The notes beneath the pieces were generated by a model. The model searched no databases. It worked only from the letters and a program-made list of their open reading frames with translations, and had not been told where the DNA came from. A stretch of 64,000 nucleotides of DNA from Hyphomicrobiales bacterium (GTDB lineage: Bacteria; Pseudomonadota; Alphaproteobacteria; Rhizobiales; Xanthobacteraceae): NCBI GenBank assembly GCA_021730985.1, contig JAKFYI010000031.1:204772-268771 (forward strand), given 5' to 3'. Positions within the stretch are counted from its first letter, which is position 1. The number at the start of each line of letters is the position of its first letter. Below are positions 50,968-61,302 of this stretch, in pieces. The position numbers and the translations under genes were made by a program.

Positions 50968-53900
50968 ACCAGCGCACCATTCCCGATGCAGTGACCGCCA
51001 ACCAGCACGCCGCGTCCGACCCGGCGGTGTCGGCCTGGGTGTCGGCCAACGCCGGCGCGGGCAAGACCCATGTGCTGACGCAGCGCGTCATCCGCCTGCT
51101 GCTGAACGGCACCGAGCCGTCTAAAATCCTCTGCCTCACCTTCACCAAGGCCGCGGCGGCCAACATGGCCAACCGCATCTTCAACGAGCTGAGAAAATGG
51201 ATTTCGCTCGACGACGCGGACCTTGACGCAGCGATCGGCAAGACCGGCGCGAAGATTGGCGGCATCAAGCAGCGCGAACGGGCGCGCCGGCTGTTCGCAT
51301 CCGCCCTGGAAACGCCGGGCGGCTTGAAGGTGCAGACCATCCACGCGTTCTGCACGCGGCTGCTGCAGCAATTCCCGTTCGAGGCCAACGTGCCGGCACG
51401 TTTTCGCGTGCTCGAAGAGGTCGAGCAGCGGCAGCTTCTGGAGCAGCTTCGCCGCGCGGTGCTGTTCGAGGCATCCGGCAATCCGGACAGCGGCGCCGGC
51501 CGTGCGCTGGCCGGGCTCATTCCCGTGGTCTCGGATTACCATTTTGAGGATGGATTGAACGAGGCGATCCAGGAGCGCGAACGGCTGCTGGCCTGGCTTG
51601 ATGACGCGGGAAGCCTCACCGCCGCCGCCGCGCAGCTTTCCGAGGCGTTGGGCATCAAGCCCGGAGATACGCTTGAAGCCGTCGAGGCTGCCATCGTCGA
51701 TGGGCCGCACTTGCCGTCGAGCGAGTGGATGTCGGTTGCCGAGACCTGCAAAACCGGAACGAGTCGTGACAAGGACCAAGCCTCCCGATTGCTGGAGGCC
51801 ATCGCAACAACGGGCCGAACGCGCATAGATGCTTATTTGAAGTTTTTCTTTGGCGCCGAAGGAAAAGTGCGGGCCGCTCTTATTACAAACGGCCTCGCTG
51901 GACAGTATCCCGGTCTTGCAGACGCGCTCTCGAAAGAGAAAGCACGCCTCGTCTTGCAATGCGAGAAGCGCAAGGCCGTCATGATCCGCGACCGCACCCT
52001 GGGGCTCACGGCGCTGGCGATCGACGTGATCGAACGCTACCGAAACGAAAAGAACCGGCGCGGTCTGCTCGACTACGACGACCTGATCGCCCGCACCCGC
52101 GATCTGCTGGAGAAGGTCGATGCCGCCTGGGTGCACTACAAGCTCGACCTCGGCATCGACCATCTGCTGATCGACGAGGCGCAGGACACCAGCCCGGACC
52201 AGTGGGAGATCATCAAGAATTTCGTCGCCGAGTTCACCACCGGCGCCGGTGCGCGCAGCGGCATCAAGCGCACCATCTTCGCGGTCGGCGACGACAAGCA
52301 GTCCATCTTCTCGTTCCAGGGCGCCAAGCCGGCGGCGTTCGACGACACGCGCCGCTACTTCAAGGGCGCGCACGACGACGCCAAGCTGGATTTCCTCGCC
52401 CTGCCGTTCAGCTATTCGTTCCGCTCGGTGCCGCTCGTGCTCGAAGCGGTCGATAAAGTGTTCGAACAGCCCGCCGCTCACAAAGGCCTGACGGTCGATC
52501 CCACCGCCACCGTGCACCAGGCGGTGCGCGCCGCTTCGCCCGGCCTGGTCGAACTCTGGCCGCTGGTGGAGCCGGACGACAAGCCCGAGGTCGATCCCTG
52601 GGACCAGCCGTTCGATACCACCTCGGAAACCAGCCCGCGCGTGAAGCTGGCGCGCCAGATCGCCGAGGCCGTGAAGACATGGCTCCGGCGCGGCGATCTG
52701 GTCGGCGACGGCGAGGATCGCCATCCGGTGCGGCCGGGCGACATACTCATCCTGGTGCGCCAGCGCGGACCGCTGTTCGAAGCGATCATCCGCGCGCTGA
52801 AGTCAGCCGACGTCGCGGTCGCCGGCGCCGATCGCCTGAAGCTGGTCGAGCACATTGCCATCATGGATCTGCTGGCGCTGGCGGACGCGCTGCTGCATCC
52901 GCATGACGACCTGGCGCTGGCCGCCGTCCTGAAAAGCCCGTTGTTCGGCATCTCGGAAGACGCGTTGCGCGACCTCGCGCACGGCCGCAAGCGCACGCTG
53001 CGCGCCACGCTTCGCTCGGCCCGGCCTGAGCTTGGGGCCAAACTGGACCGGCTCGACACGGAATCGCAGAACGTCTCGCCGTTCACGTTCTACGCCCGGC
53101 TGCTTGGCGGAGGCGCGCGCAAGGCGTTCGTGTCGCGGCTCGGCCCGGAGGCCAACGACGCGCTCGACGAATTTCTCAATCTCGCGCTCGCCTACGAAAG
53201 CCGGCAGACGCCGTCGCTGCAGGGCTTCGTGCACTGGATTCGAACCGCCTCCACCGAGGTCAAACGCGACATGGAGATCGCTCGCGATGAAGTGCGGGTG
53301 ATGACCGTGCATGGTGCCAAGGGCCTGGAAGCGCCTGTTGTCGTGCTCGCCGACACCACCACGGTGCCGGCGGGCCCGGTGCAGTATCAGCCGAAGCTTT
53401 TCTCCCTGCCCGCGCAGGATCAGGCGCCCGGCACGCCGGATCGCATCGCCTGGATGCCGACCAAGCGCGACGATGTCGCCCCGGTCGCCGTGGCGCGTGC
53501 GGCTCAGGTGCTGGACAACGAAAATGAGTCGCGGCGCCTGCTCTATGTCGCGATGACACGCGCCGCCGACCGATTGATCGTGTGCGGCTCAATCGGCGTG
53601 CAAAAGATGCCTCCGCAATGCTGGTACGAGCTGATCCAGCAGGGGCTCGAAGCGGCCGGGCCGCTCACCGAGGAGCCAGGCGACTTCAAGGACTCCAAGG
53701 TGTGGCGCTATCGCAAGGTTGAGCAGCAGACCGGAGCTGCGACGGTGTCCTCCGCTGTGGTGCCCATCGCAGGACTGCCGGAGTGGCTGACCCACGACGC
53801 TGCGCCCGATCAACCGCGCGAGACATTCCTCAGGCCATCGGATTTCGAGAGCCGCCCCAGCGTCGCCGCGCCGGCCGTGTCACGAATTGAACGCAGCCGC

Positions 53901-54398
53901 GCGCTGGCTCGCGGCACGCACGTTCACCGCCTGATGCAGTCGCTTCCCGATGTCCCCTCGGCGCAGCGCGTGGAGGCAGCGCGCCGCTATCTCGCGCGGC
54001 AAAAAGAGCTCGACGACCCGGCGCGCAAGGAAATCGCCGATCACACGCTCCGGCTGCTCGGCGACCTGCAATTCGACAAGCTGTTCCTGCCCGGCAGCCG
54101 CGCCGAAGTCTCCATCGTCGGACGCGTCGGCGACCGGCTGGTGTCCGGCCAGGTGGACCGGCTCGTCGTGGGGCCGGACGAGGTGCTGATTGCCGACTAC
54201 AAGACCAATCGCCCGGCGCCGCGCAGCCTCGATGAAGCCAAGGCCGGCCATCCGGGCTACATTCGGCAGATCGCGCTCTACCGGGCTGTCCTGACGCGGC
54301 TCTACCCCGGGCGGCGGGTGCGCGCCGCGCTGCTTTGGACCGATACGCCCGATTTGATGGAGATTCCGGCCTCCGATCTCGACGCTGCGCTACCTTGA
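50964..54398 (+). CDS. addA: Double-strand break repair helicase/nuclease AddA
   Basis: AddA is the UvrD-like helicase and second nuclease of AddAB. The 1144-aa protein has Walker A at residues 28-35 (ANAGAGKT), motif Ia (LTFTKAAAANMANRI), Walker B/DEAQ (HLLIDEAQDTSPDQWEII), FAVGDDKQSIFSFQGA, RVMTVHGAKGLEAPVV and LLYVAMTRAADRLI. The C-terminal nuclease has GTHVHRLMQSLP and IADYKTNRP. It is translationally coupled to addB. A longer upstream frame only shadows addB. Confidence 0.96.
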   Translation: MNQRTIPDAVTANQHAASDPAVSAWVSANAGAGKTHVLTQRVIRLLLNGTEPSKILCLTFTKAAAANMANRIFNELRKWISLDDADLDAAIGKTGAKIGGIKQRERARRLFASALETPGGLKVQTIHAFCTRLLQQFPFEANVPARFRVLEEVEQRQLLEQLRRAVLFEASGNPDSGAGRALAGLIPVVSDYHFEDGLNEAIQERERLLAWLDDAGSLTAAAAQLSEALGIKPGDTLEAVEAAIVDGPHLPSSEWMSVAETCKTGTSRDKDQASRLLEAIATTGRTRIDAYLKFFFGAEGKVRAALITNGLAGQYPGLADALSKEKARLVLQCEKRKAVMIRDRTLGLTALAIDVIERYRNEKNRRGLLDYDDLIARTRDLLEKVDAAWVHYKLDLGIDHLLIDEAQDTSPDQWEIIKNFVAEFTTGAGARSGIKRTIFAVGDDKQSIFSFQGAKPAAFDDTRRYFKGAHDDAKLDFLALPFSYSFRSVPLVLEAVDKVFEQPAAHKGLTVDPTATVHQAVRAASPGLVELWPLVEPDDKPEVDPWDQPFDTTSETSPRVKLARQIAEAVKTWLRRGDLVGDGEDRHPVRPGDILILVRQRGPLFEAIIRALKSADVAVAGADRLKLVEHIAIMDLLALADALLHPHDDLALAAVLKSPLFGISEDALRDLAHGRKRTLRATLRSARPELGAKLDRLDTESQNVSPFTFYARLLGGGARKAFVSRLGPEANDALDEFLNLALAYESRQTPSLQGFVHWIRTASTEVKRDMEIARDEVRVMTVHGAKGLEAPVVVLADTTTVPAGPVQYQPKLFSLPAQDQAPGTPDRIAWMPTKRDDVAPVAVARAAQVLDNENESRRLLYVAMTRAADRLIVCGSIGVQKMPPQCWYELIQQGLEAAGPLTEEPGDFKDSKVWRYRKVEQQTGAATVSSAVVPIAGLPEWLTHDAAPDQPRETFLRPSDFESRPSVAAPAVSRIERSRALARGTHVHRLMQSLPDVPSAQRVEAARRYLARQKELDDPARKEIADHTLRLLGDLQFDKLFLPGSRAEVSIVGRVGDRLVSGQVDRLVVGPDEVLIADYKTNRPAPRSLDEAKAGHPGYIRQIALYRAVLTRLYPGRRVRAALLWTDTPDLMEIPASDLDAALP

Positions 54399-54468
54399 CG
54401 CTGTCGCCCTGCGTTCATACGTTTCCAGGTTCTAGCCGCTCATTCCCCCGATTCGAACGAGGTATCCC

Positions 54469-54789
54469 ATGGCCGTTGGCAAGGTCTCCGACGCAGATTT
54501 CGAGGCCGAGGTGCTCAAGGCGACCGGGCCGGTCGTGGTGGATTTCTGGGCCGAATGGTGCGGCCCGTGCCGCATGATCGCGCCCGCCCTCGAAGAGATC
54601 GCAGGCGCCATGGGCGACAAGGTCAAGATCGTCAAGCTCAACGTCGATGAGAACCCGGGCGTCGCGTCGAAGTACGGGATCATGTCGATCCCGACGCTGA
54701 TGATCTTCAAGAACGGCGAGCTGGCGTCCCGTCAGGTCGGCGCCGCGCCGAAGCAGAAGCTCGAGCAGTGGATCAACACCGCGGTCTGA
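54469..54789 (+). CDS. trxA: Thioredoxin
   Basis: This 106-aa protein is a standard thioredoxin with the active site W30-C31-G-P-C34 (FWAEWCGPCRM) and the cis-Pro loop SIPTLMIFKNGE. It reduces protein disulfides in the cytoplasm. It lies 70 bases after addA, the usual alphaproteobacterial order, and ends at a strong terminator. Confidence 0.97.
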   Translation: MAVGKVSDADFEAEVLKATGPVVVDFWAEWCGPCRMIAPALEEIAGAMGDKVKIVKLNVDENPGVASKYGIMSIPTLMIFKNGELASRQVGAAPKQKLEQWINTAV

Positions 54790-54819
54790 CCGCGCGACCA
54801 AATCGGATTTGTTCATGCG

Positions 54820-54850
54820 ATGGCCGGCTCCGTGAGCCGGCCATTTGCTT
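54820..54850 (+). terminator. Terminator after trxA
   Basis: ATGGCCGGCTC (54820-54830) and GAGCCGGCCAT (54834-54844) form a perfect 11-bp stem with a 3-base loop, followed by TTGCTT. It lies between trxA and the convergent FTR1 gene. Confidence 0.75.
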
Positions 54851-54866
54851 GAGCGGCGGCACTCGA

Positions 54867-55673
54867 TCAGGCCTGCTTGGCCTGCTGCGCGTTCGACTGG
54901 CGGCCGCGCCGGTCGAGCAGGATGAATGTCACCACCGCAAACACGATCACCAGCACTTGCACAGCCACCGCCTCGACCGTCGGATTGAGGCCAAGCGCAT
55001 CGAGCCAGGGGCCGGCTTTGCCGATATCGGTGTAGGAGATGTACTGCTGCTCCTGGAACTCCTGGATGGCATGGCCGATGAACTTCAGCGCCATCAGGAA
55101 CAGGAATGCGGACGTGACGATGAACAGCGGCCGCAGCGGAATGCGCCGCGCCACGCCGTTGATGACGAAGAACAGCACGACCAGCCCCACTGCGGCGGCG
55201 GCCAGTCCCGCCATCAGCTCGGCGCCGAAGCCACCCGACGAACTGGCGAGCGCATAGACGAACAGCACCGTCTCCGCGCCTTCACGGAACACCGCAAGGA
55301 AGGCGAGCGCGCCGACCGCCATTCCGGTGCGCTTCGACAACGCGGCGTCGGCTTGGGCATGCAAGTAACCCTGCCACGCCTTCGGATCCTGGCGCAGCAG
55401 CAGCCAGCCGCTGACGTAGAGCATCAGCGCCGCGGCAACGAGCATCACGATGCCCTCGAAGATGTCGCTGTGCATGCCGTTGTTGAAGACCTGGAAAACC
55501 CAGGCCGCGATCAGGCTCGCAACGACGGCGGCAGCGGCGCCGCCGCACAGCGCGGGAAGCCGGTCGCGAGCGCCGGCCTTGTCGAGATAGGCGGCGAGCG
55601 CCGCCAGCACGAGCAGGGCTTCGAGGCCCTCGCGCAACAGAATGACCGCCGCTTGAACGAACACGCTTCCCAT
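54867..55673 (-). CDS. FTR1-family iron permease (EfeU-like)
   Basis: This 268-aa protein has about seven membrane segments and the two REGxE iron-binding motifs of the FTR1/EfeU family: R14-E-G-L-E18 and R130-E-G-A-E134. It would carry ferric iron, produced by oxidation of Fe2+, across the inner membrane. The usual partners EfeO and EfeB are absent here. An Irr-box-like sequence lies upstream at 55765-55781. It is a single gene between trxA and folC. Confidence 0.91.
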   Translation of the reverse strand: MGSVFVQAAVILLREGLEALLVLAALAAYLDKAGARDRLPALCGGAAAAVVASLIAAWVFQVFNNGMHSDIFEGIVMLVAAALMLYVSGWLLLRQDPKAWQGYLHAQADAALSKRTGMAVGALAFLAVFREGAETVLFVYALASSSGGFGAELMAGLAAAAVGLVVLFFVINGVARRIPLRPLFIVTSAFLFLMALKFIGHAIQEFQEQQYISYTDIGKAGPWLDALGLNPTVEAVAVQVLVIVFAVVTFILLDRRGRQSNAQQAKQA

Positions 55674-55764
55674 GCGTCACCTGGCAGGTTGATTGCCAGG
55701 GATGTTGCACAGGCCTCCCGACCGGCAAAGTACAATTGGTCTAAACTGTTGTTCCGGCTTGCAT

Positions 55765-55781
55765 TTTAGAACGATGCAAAG
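55765..55781. promoter_or_regulatory. Candidate Irr-box half-site upstream of the FTR1 gene
   Basis: TTTAGAA-CGA-TGCAAAG has one perfect half of the pattern TTTAGAA-N3-TTCTAAA and a weak second half, 92 bases before the permease start. Iron uptake genes are expected Irr targets, but this match alone is weak. Confidence 0.3.
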
Positions 55782-55790
55782 CTGCCGCAT

Positions 55791-57095
55791 CTACGCCGGC
55801 GGCGTGCCGTTCTTGGCCAGCACCTCGCCCGCCAGATAGAGCGATCCGCCGATCAGGATGCGCGGCGGCGTGTCGAGGCCGAGCCGGCTGACCGCGGCGA
55901 GTGCATCCTCGATCGTGCCATAGCGCTCGGCGGGAATGCCGGCGTTGCGTGCCGCCTGCGACACGGCTTCCGCCGACAGGCTTTTGTCCTGGTTGGGAAT
56001 CGGGATCGCGAACACGCGGCGCGCCATGCCGGAGAAATTCCGCAGGTAGCCTTCACAGTCCTTGGTGGCGAGCATGCCGACGATCAGCACCAGCGGACGC
56101 GGCACCCGCTCCTCGAAACCGGCGAGCGCGACCGCGACGGCACGGCCGCCGTCGGTGTTGTGGCCGCCGTCGAGCCACAACTCGCTGTCCGGCGGCGTCA
56201 TGCTCTTGAGCGCACCGTTCGAAAGCAGTTGCAGGCGCGCGGGCCAGTCCGCCTTGACGATCCCCGCCTCAAACGCGGCATCCGGAAGCTTCAGGCCGGC
56301 GGCGCGCAACGCGGCGATGGCAACGCCGGCGTTTTCGAACTGATGACGGCCGGGCAGCTTCGGCGCCGGCAGATCGAGCAGGCCGTCGTCGTCCTGATAG
56401 ACCAGACGGCCGTGCTCCTCATGCATGTTCCAGTGCTCGCCCGCCGAATGCAGCGGCGCGCGCACCTTGCGCGCCTCGCGCTCGATCACGGCCATAGCAG
56501 CTGCGGACTGCGGCGCGATCACGCCCGGCACGCCGCGCTTGAGAATGGCGGCCTTCTCGGCGGCGATCTTCTCGATGGTGTCGCCGAGAAATTCCAAGTG
56601 GTCCATCGACACCGGCGTGATGACGCTGGCGAGCGGCTTCTCGATCACGTTTGTGGCGTCGAGCCGGCCGCCGAGACCGACCTCGAGCAACAGAACGTCC
56701 GCCGGATTGCGCGAGAACAGCAGAAACGCCGCGGCTGTCTCTATCTCGAACACGGTGATCGGCTCGGCCGCATTCGCGCGTTCGGCTTCGGTGAGCGCTC
56801 CGGCGAGTGCTTCATCGGAGACCAGCGTGCCAGCAATGCGGAAGCGCTCGTTGAAGCGCACCAGGTGCGGCGACGTATAGACGTGGACGCTCCGGCCCGA
56901 CGCCTCCAGCATTGCGCGCATGAACGCAATCGTGGAGCCCTTGCCGTTGGTGCCGGCGACATGGATCACCGGCGGCACGTTGCGCTCCGGATGTCCCAGC
57001 GCGTCGAGCACGCGCCAGATGCGATCCAGCGAAAGATCGATCCGCTTGGGATGCAGCGTCAGCAGACGCGCGATGATGGTTTCGTAGTCGCTCAT
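55791..57095 (-). CDS. folC: Dihydrofolate synthase/folylpolyglutamate synthase
   Basis: FolC adds glutamate to dihydropteroate and to reduced folates. The 434-aa protein has the Mur-ligase-like P-loop HVAGTNGKGSTIAFMRAML near residue 45, the segment LLEVGLGGRLDATNVI and the C-terminal LWLDGGHNTDGG. It lies 31 bases downstream of accD, in the accD-folC order common to many proteobacteria. Confidence 0.95.
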   Translation of the reverse strand: MSDYETIIARLLTLHPKRIDLSLDRIWRVLDALGHPERNVPPVIHVAGTNGKGSTIAFMRAMLEASGRSVHVYTSPHLVRFNERFRIAGTLVSDEALAGALTEAERANAAEPITVFEIETAAAFLLFSRNPADVLLLEVGLGGRLDATNVIEKPLASVITPVSMDHLEFLGDTIEKIAAEKAAILKRGVPGVIAPQSAAAMAVIEREARKVRAPLHSAGEHWNMHEEHGRLVYQDDDGLLDLPAPKLPGRHQFENAGVAIAALRAAGLKLPDAAFEAGIVKADWPARLQLLSNGALKSMTPPDSELWLDGGHNTDGGRAVAVALAGFEERVPRPLVLIVGMLATKDCEGYLRNFSGMARRVFAIPIPNQDKSLSAEAVSQAARNAGIPAERYGTIEDALAAVSRLGLDTPPRILIGGSLYLAGEVLAKNGTPPA

Positions 57096-57126
57096 GCCAT
57101 GCGCTTGCGCCGCGCCGGCCGGCCGG

Positions 57127-58041
57127 TCAAGCCTGCGCGGGCACGGCCGCCACGTCGGGCGGCGCCGGCAGGCTCTCCCGCACCGCGGCCGCGGGCGATT
57201 TGGTCAGCAGACGGCACAGGTTGGCGAGCGTCGGGCGCAACTCGTGGCGGTGCACCACCATATCGACCATGCCGTGGTCGCGCAGGTACTCCGATTTCTG
57301 GAAGCCCTCGGGCAGCTTCTCGCGGATGGTCTGCTCGATCACGCGCGGTCCCGCGAAACCGATCAGCGCGGCGGGCTCCGCGATGTGTACGTCGCCGAGC
57401 ATGGCGTAGGACGCGGTGACGCCGCCGGTGGTCGGGTTGGTGAGCACCACGATGTAGGGCCGCTTCGCCTCGCGCAGCTTTTGCACCGCGACGGTGGTGC
57501 GCGGCAACTGCATCAGCGCGAGGATGCCTTCCTGCATGCGCGCGCCGCCGGATGCCGCGAACATGATGAAGGGCGTGCCGCGATCGGCCGCGGCTTCGAG
57601 CCCCGCGATCACCGCCTCGCCGGCCGCCATGCCGAGCGAGCCGCCCATGAAATCGAAATCCTGCACGCCGACCACGACCGGCTGGCCTTCGAGCTTGCCG
57701 AAGCCGAGCTTGATCGCGTCCGCGAGGTCGGTCTTGGTGCGCGCGTCCCGGAGCCGGTCGGCGTAACGGCGCTCGTCGCGGAACTTGAGCGGATCGGTGG
57801 CGACCTCCGGAACGGCGATGTCCTCCCATGTCTGATCGTCGAGGATGGACTTCAGCCGCGCCACCGCGCCCATGCGCATGTGGTAGTTCGAGCCGGGGAT
57901 GACGAACGAATTGGTCTCGACGTCCTTGAAGAACACAAGCTGCCCGCTCTCCGGGCACTTGATCCAAAGATTTTCCGGCGATTCGCGGCGGCTGAGGAAG
58001 TTGCGAATCTTCGGCCGGACGACGTTGGAGATCCAGTTCAT
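57127..58041 (-). CDS. accD: Acetyl-CoA carboxylase carboxyltransferase subunit beta
   Basis: AccD forms with AccA the carboxyltransferase that makes malonyl-CoA, the first step of fatty acid synthesis. The 304-aa protein has the crotonase-like core [32 protein letters not shown] and [15 protein letters not shown]. The N-terminal zinc ribbon is degenerate: only one Cys remains ([13 protein letters not shown]) and the second pair reads SNYHM, a feature I recall from other rhizobial AccD proteins. It lies between trpA and folC, separated from trpA by a palindromic repeat. Confidence 0.95.
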   Translation of the reverse strand: MNWISNVVRPKIRNFLSRRESPENLWIKCPESGQLVFFKDVETNSFVIPGSNYHMRMGAVARLKSILDDQTWEDIAVPEVATDPLKFRDERRYADRLRDARTKTDLADAIKLGFGKLEGQPVVVGVQDFDFMGGSLGMAAGEAVIAGLEAAADRGTPFIMFAASGGARMQEGILALMQLPRTTVAVQKLREAKRPYIVVLTNPTTGGVTASYAMLGDVHIAEPAALIGFAGPRVIEQTIREKLPEGFQKSEYLRDHGMVDMVVHRHELRPTLANLCRLLTKSPAAAVRESLPAPPDVAAVPAQA

Positions 58042-58107
58042 GAACGCACTCTCGTCAAACTCTCAGGCAGTTGTGAGACCGAACAACTGTATCACCCTGT
58101 TAGATGG

Positions 58108-58130
58108 ATTGCCGGGTCAACCCCGGCAAT
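58108..58130. repeat. CCGGG palindrome between trpA and accD
   Basis: ATTGCCGGG (58108-58116) and CCCGGCAAT (58122-58130) form a 9-bp perfect stem with a 5-base loop, the same stem as at 4018-4040. Confidence 0.75.
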
Positions 58131-58144
58131 GACATCCGAGGGCG

Positions 58145-58978
58145 TTATTTCGCCTTCTTCGGACCGCGAACGCCGCTGGCCAATTCGGAAACGAGATTCG
58201 TGACCGCCTTCACGGTCCGTCCGGTCGCCTTGCCTTTGTTATCCAGGCTCTTCGCCACCGCGTTAACCAACGCCGAACCGACCACCACCGCTTCGGCGCC
58301 GGCAGCAATGTCCTTCACCTGCTTCGCGCTGCGTACGCCGAACCCGACCGCGACCGGCAGCTTGGTGTGGCGCTTGATGCGCCCGACCGCGGCGTGAACC
58401 TGGCCGACATCGGGCGCAGCCGCGCCCGTGATACCCGCGATCGACACGTAATAGACAAAGCCCGAGGTGTTCTTCAGCACCGCCGGCAGCCGCTTGTCAT
58501 CGGTGGTGGGCGTCGCAAGCCGGATGAAGTTGAGGCCGGCCGCAAGCGCCGGCAGGCACAACTCCTCGTCTTCTTCCGGCGGCAGATCGACCACGATCAA
58601 GCCATCGACGCCCGCGCCCTTCGCATCGTCGAGAAACTTCGCAACCCCGTAGATGTAGATCGGATTGTAGTAGCCCATCAGCACGATCGGCGTGGTGTCG
58701 TCGTCCTTGCGGAAAGCACGCACCGCGGCGAGCGTCTTCACCATGGTCTGGCCGCTCTTGAGCGCGCGCAAGCCCGCGGCCTGGATCGCGGGGCCGTCCG
58801 CCATCGGATCGGTGAACGGCATGCCGATCTCGATCACGTCGGCGCCGGCCTTCGGCAGCGCCTTAAGGATCGCGAGCGCGGTCTTGGCGTCGGGATCGCC
58901 CGCCATGAGAAACGTCACGAGCCCGGCGCGGCCTTCGCTCTTGAGGTCCGCGAAACGCCTGTCGATGCGAGTTGTCAT
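58145..58978 (-). CDS. trpA: Tryptophan synthase alpha chain
   Basis: TrpA cleaves indole-3-glycerol phosphate to indole, channelled to TrpB. The start at 58978 gives 277 aa. The catalytic Glu ([18 protein letters not shown]), catalytic Asp ([11 protein letters not shown]) and phosphate-binding [10 protein letters not shown] and VVVGSALV are intact. Its start overlaps the stop of a small membrane-protein gene by four bases, which separates it from trpB. Confidence 0.96.
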   Translation of the reverse strand: MTTRIDRRFADLKSEGRAGLVTFLMAGDPDAKTALAILKALPKAGADVIEIGMPFTDPMADGPAIQAAGLRALKSGQTMVKTLAAVRAFRKDDDTTPIVLMGYYNPIYIYGVAKFLDDAKGAGVDGLIVVDLPPEEDEELCLPALAAGLNFIRLATPTTDDKRLPAVLKNTSGFVYYVSIAGITGAAAPDVGQVHAAVGRIKRHTKLPVAVGFGVRSAKQVKDIAAGAEAVVVGSALVNAVAKSLDNKGKATGRTVKAVTNLVSELASGVRGPKKAK

Positions 58979-59250
58979 TTCTTGATTTGGTCCGGATCGA
59001 CGAGCGGGAGGACCGCCTGGTTGCGCGCGCGCATCTCGGCCATGCGCACGTTGATGGTGCCGAGCGCGATGCCGACGAACGACAGCACGAAGTACACCCA
59101 TTCCTTCGTCATGATCGGTCCGCTGCCGCTACCGGCGAACAGCCGAGCCTTGAGAAAATACAGGATGTAGAGAATCGACATCGCCAGAATGAGCCAGCCG
59201 ACGCGCATCTGGCGCGACGCGCCGTTCCAGCGGGCGATCAGCCGCAACAT
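58975..59250 (-). CDS. Small two-helix membrane protein between trpB and trpA
   Basis: I do not recognise this 91-aa protein. Two hydrophobic segments are clear, [17 protein letters not shown] (17-33) and [18 protein letters not shown] (51-68), with a basic N-terminus ([14 protein letters not shown]) and a charged C-terminus ([20 protein letters not shown]). The start overlaps the trpB stop and its stop overlaps the trpA start (58975-58978), so it is translationally locked into the trp operon. The overlap pattern supports a real gene; the function is unknown. Confidence 0.8.
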   Translation of the reverse strand: MLRLIARWNGASRQMRVGWLILAMSILYILYFLKARLFAGSGSGPIMTKEWVYFVLSFVGIALGTINVRMAEMRARNQAVLPLVDPDQIKK

Positions 59251-60467
59251 CAGAGCTTGCCTCCAAGGTGATGCGCCACGCTGTCGAGGTCTTTGTCGCC
59301 TCGGCCCGACAGATTAACGACCATCAGATGGTCCTTCGGCTTGTTCGAAACGATGTCGCCGAGCCGCGCCAGCGCGTGGCATGACTCCAGCGCCGGGATA
59401 ATGCCTTCCATGCGGCTGCAAAGCTGGAACGCCGCCAGCGCTTCCTTGTCGGTGGCGGACAGGAACTTGATGCGGCCGACGTCGTGCAACCATGAGTGCT
59501 CCGGCCCGATGCCCGGATAGTCGAGACCGGCCGAGATCGAATGCGCCTCCTCGATCTGGCCGTCGTCGTCCATCAGTAGATAAGTGCGGTTGCCGTGCAG
59601 CACACCGGGCTTGCCGCCCGCGACCGACGCCGCGTGCTTTTTCTTCAAGCCGTGGCCGGCCGCCTCGACGCCGTAGATTTCGACCTGCCGGTCATCGAGG
59701 AAGGGATAGAACAGCCCCATCGCGTTCGAGCCGCCGCCGATGCAGGCGATCAGCGAGTCCGGCAACCGGCCCTCCTCTTGCTGCATCTGCTCGCGCGTCT
59801 CGATGCCGATGATCGATTGAAAATCGCGCACCATCATCGGATAGGGATGCGGGCCGGCGACCGTGCCGATGCAATAGAACGTGTCGGAGACGTTGGTGAC
59901 CCAATCCCGCAACGCCTCGTTCATCGCATCCTTGAGCGTCTTTGCGCCGGACTCCACCGCGCGCACCTCGGCGCCCATCGCCTTCATGCGCAACACGTTG
60001 GGCTGCTGGCGGCCGACATCGACCGCGCCCATGTAGACGATGCACTTGAGCCCGAACTTGGCGCACAGCGTCGCCGTCGCCACGCCATGCATGCCGGCGC
60101 CGGTTTCGGCGATGACGCGCGGCTTGCCCATCCGCTTGGCCAGCATGATCTGGCCCAGCACGTTGTTCACCTTGTGCGCGCCGGTGTGATTGAGGTCTTC
60201 GCGCTTGAAATAAATTTTCGCGCCGGCAAAGTGCGCGGTCAGACGCTCGGCGAGATAGAGCGGCGACGGGCGCCCGACATAATTCTTGAGATGACCATCC
60301 ATCTCGCGGCGGTACGCCGGATCGGCCTTCGCCTCGGCATAGGCCCGCTCCAGATCGAGGATCAGCGGCATCAGCGTCTCAGCGACGAAGCGCCCGCCAT
60401 AGATGCCGAAGTGGCCGCGCTCGTCCGGACCGGTGCGGAACGAGTTCACCTGGATCGGGGCAGTCAT
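59250..60467 (-). CDS. trpB: Tryptophan synthase beta chain
   Basis: TrpB condenses indole with serine using pyridoxal phosphate. The 405-aa protein shows the PLP lysine in [14 protein letters not shown], the Glu of [13 protein letters not shown] and the phosphate loop [12 protein letters not shown]. It is translationally coupled to trpF upstream (overlap at 60464-60467) and to the small membrane-protein gene downstream. Confidence 0.97.
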   Translation of the reverse strand: MTAPIQVNSFRTGPDERGHFGIYGGRFVAETLMPLILDLERAYAEAKADPAYRREMDGHLKNYVGRPSPLYLAERLTAHFAGAKIYFKREDLNHTGAHKVNNVLGQIMLAKRMGKPRVIAETGAGMHGVATATLCAKFGLKCIVYMGAVDVGRQQPNVLRMKAMGAEVRAVESGAKTLKDAMNEALRDWVTNVSDTFYCIGTVAGPHPYPMMVRDFQSIIGIETREQMQQEEGRLPDSLIACIGGGSNAMGLFYPFLDDRQVEIYGVEAAGHGLKKKHAASVAGGKPGVLHGNRTYLLMDDDGQIEEAHSISAGLDYPGIGPEHSWLHDVGRIKFLSATDKEALAAFQLCSRMEGIIPALESCHALARLGDIVSNKPKDHLMVVNLSGRGDKDLDSVAHHLGGKL

Positions 60468-61144
60468 GCGGACCTCGCGGATTTGCTCTCACCGAGCCGT
60501 TCGGCGGCCGTGCGCGCGGCGCGAATGAAGGCGCGAATCTTGTCCGGGTCCTTTTCACCGGGCCGCTTCTCGACGCCCGACGACACATCGACTCCGGGCG
60601 CACGGGTGATCTCCAGCGCCTCGGCGACGTTGCCGGCGTCGAGCCCGCCGGACAGCATGAACGGCACTTCGATGTCGAGGTTTTCCAGCAGATGCCAATC
60701 GAACGGCTTGCCGAGCCCGCCCGGCCGGGTGGCATCCTGCGGGGCGCGGGCATCGAACAGGATGCGATCGGCGACGCGGGCGTACTGCCGCACCGGCGAC
60801 AGGTCCGACTTCTGCTCGACCGGGATCGCTTTCATGATCGGCAGACGGAAGCGCGAGCGCAGCACGGCGACGCGCTCCAGCGATTCCTTGCCGTGCAGTT
60901 GCAGAATGTCGGGCTTCAGCGCCGCGATGAACTGGCCCAGTTCGGCATCGTTCGCGTCCACCGACAACGCGACCTTCTTGGCACGGCCGTTGACGCGCTC
61001 GCCCAGCAGGCGCGCCGCTTCAAAGCCCAGATGGCGCGGCGACGGCGGAAAGAACACGAAGCCGACCATGTCGGCGCCGGCATCGATCGCCACGTCGATC
61101 GCCTCGGGCGTTGTCAGGCCGCAGATTTTGATCAAAACGGACAT
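60464..61144 (-). CDS. trpF: Phosphoribosylanthranilate isomerase
   Basis: TrpF isomerises phosphoribosylanthranilate to the carboxyphenylaminodeoxyribulose phosphate. The 226-aa TIM-barrel protein has the catalytic Cys at KICGLTTPE, the family strand [14 protein letters not shown], the catalytic Asp region [10 protein letters not shown] and the phosphate site [14 protein letters not shown] with GVDVSSGVE. It is the first gene of the trpF-trpB-orf-trpA unit, overlapping trpB by four bases. Confidence 0.95.
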   Translation of the reverse strand: MSVLIKICGLTTPEAIDVAIDAGADMVGFVFFPPSPRHLGFEAARLLGERVNGRAKKVALSVDANDAELGQFIAALKPDILQLHGKESLERVAVLRSRFRLPIMKAIPVEQKSDLSPVRQYARVADRILFDARAPQDATRPGGLGKPFDWHLLENLDIEVPFMLSGGLDAGNVAEALEITRAPGVDVSSGVEKRPGEKDPDKIRAFIRAARTAAERLGESKSARSA

Positions 61145-61302
61145 ACTCGCGGGGTTCTAGCGTTGTTTGGCGCATAATCCAATTGTCTCGCATATCCCGA
61201 AATCCCGCGACTGGCCTAAGACTTGGCACCGGGTGCGTGACAGAGTTGCGGGTTTCTAACGCCGCGCCGGTCTTGAGGCGGCGGCAAACCGGGAGGAAGG
61301 CA

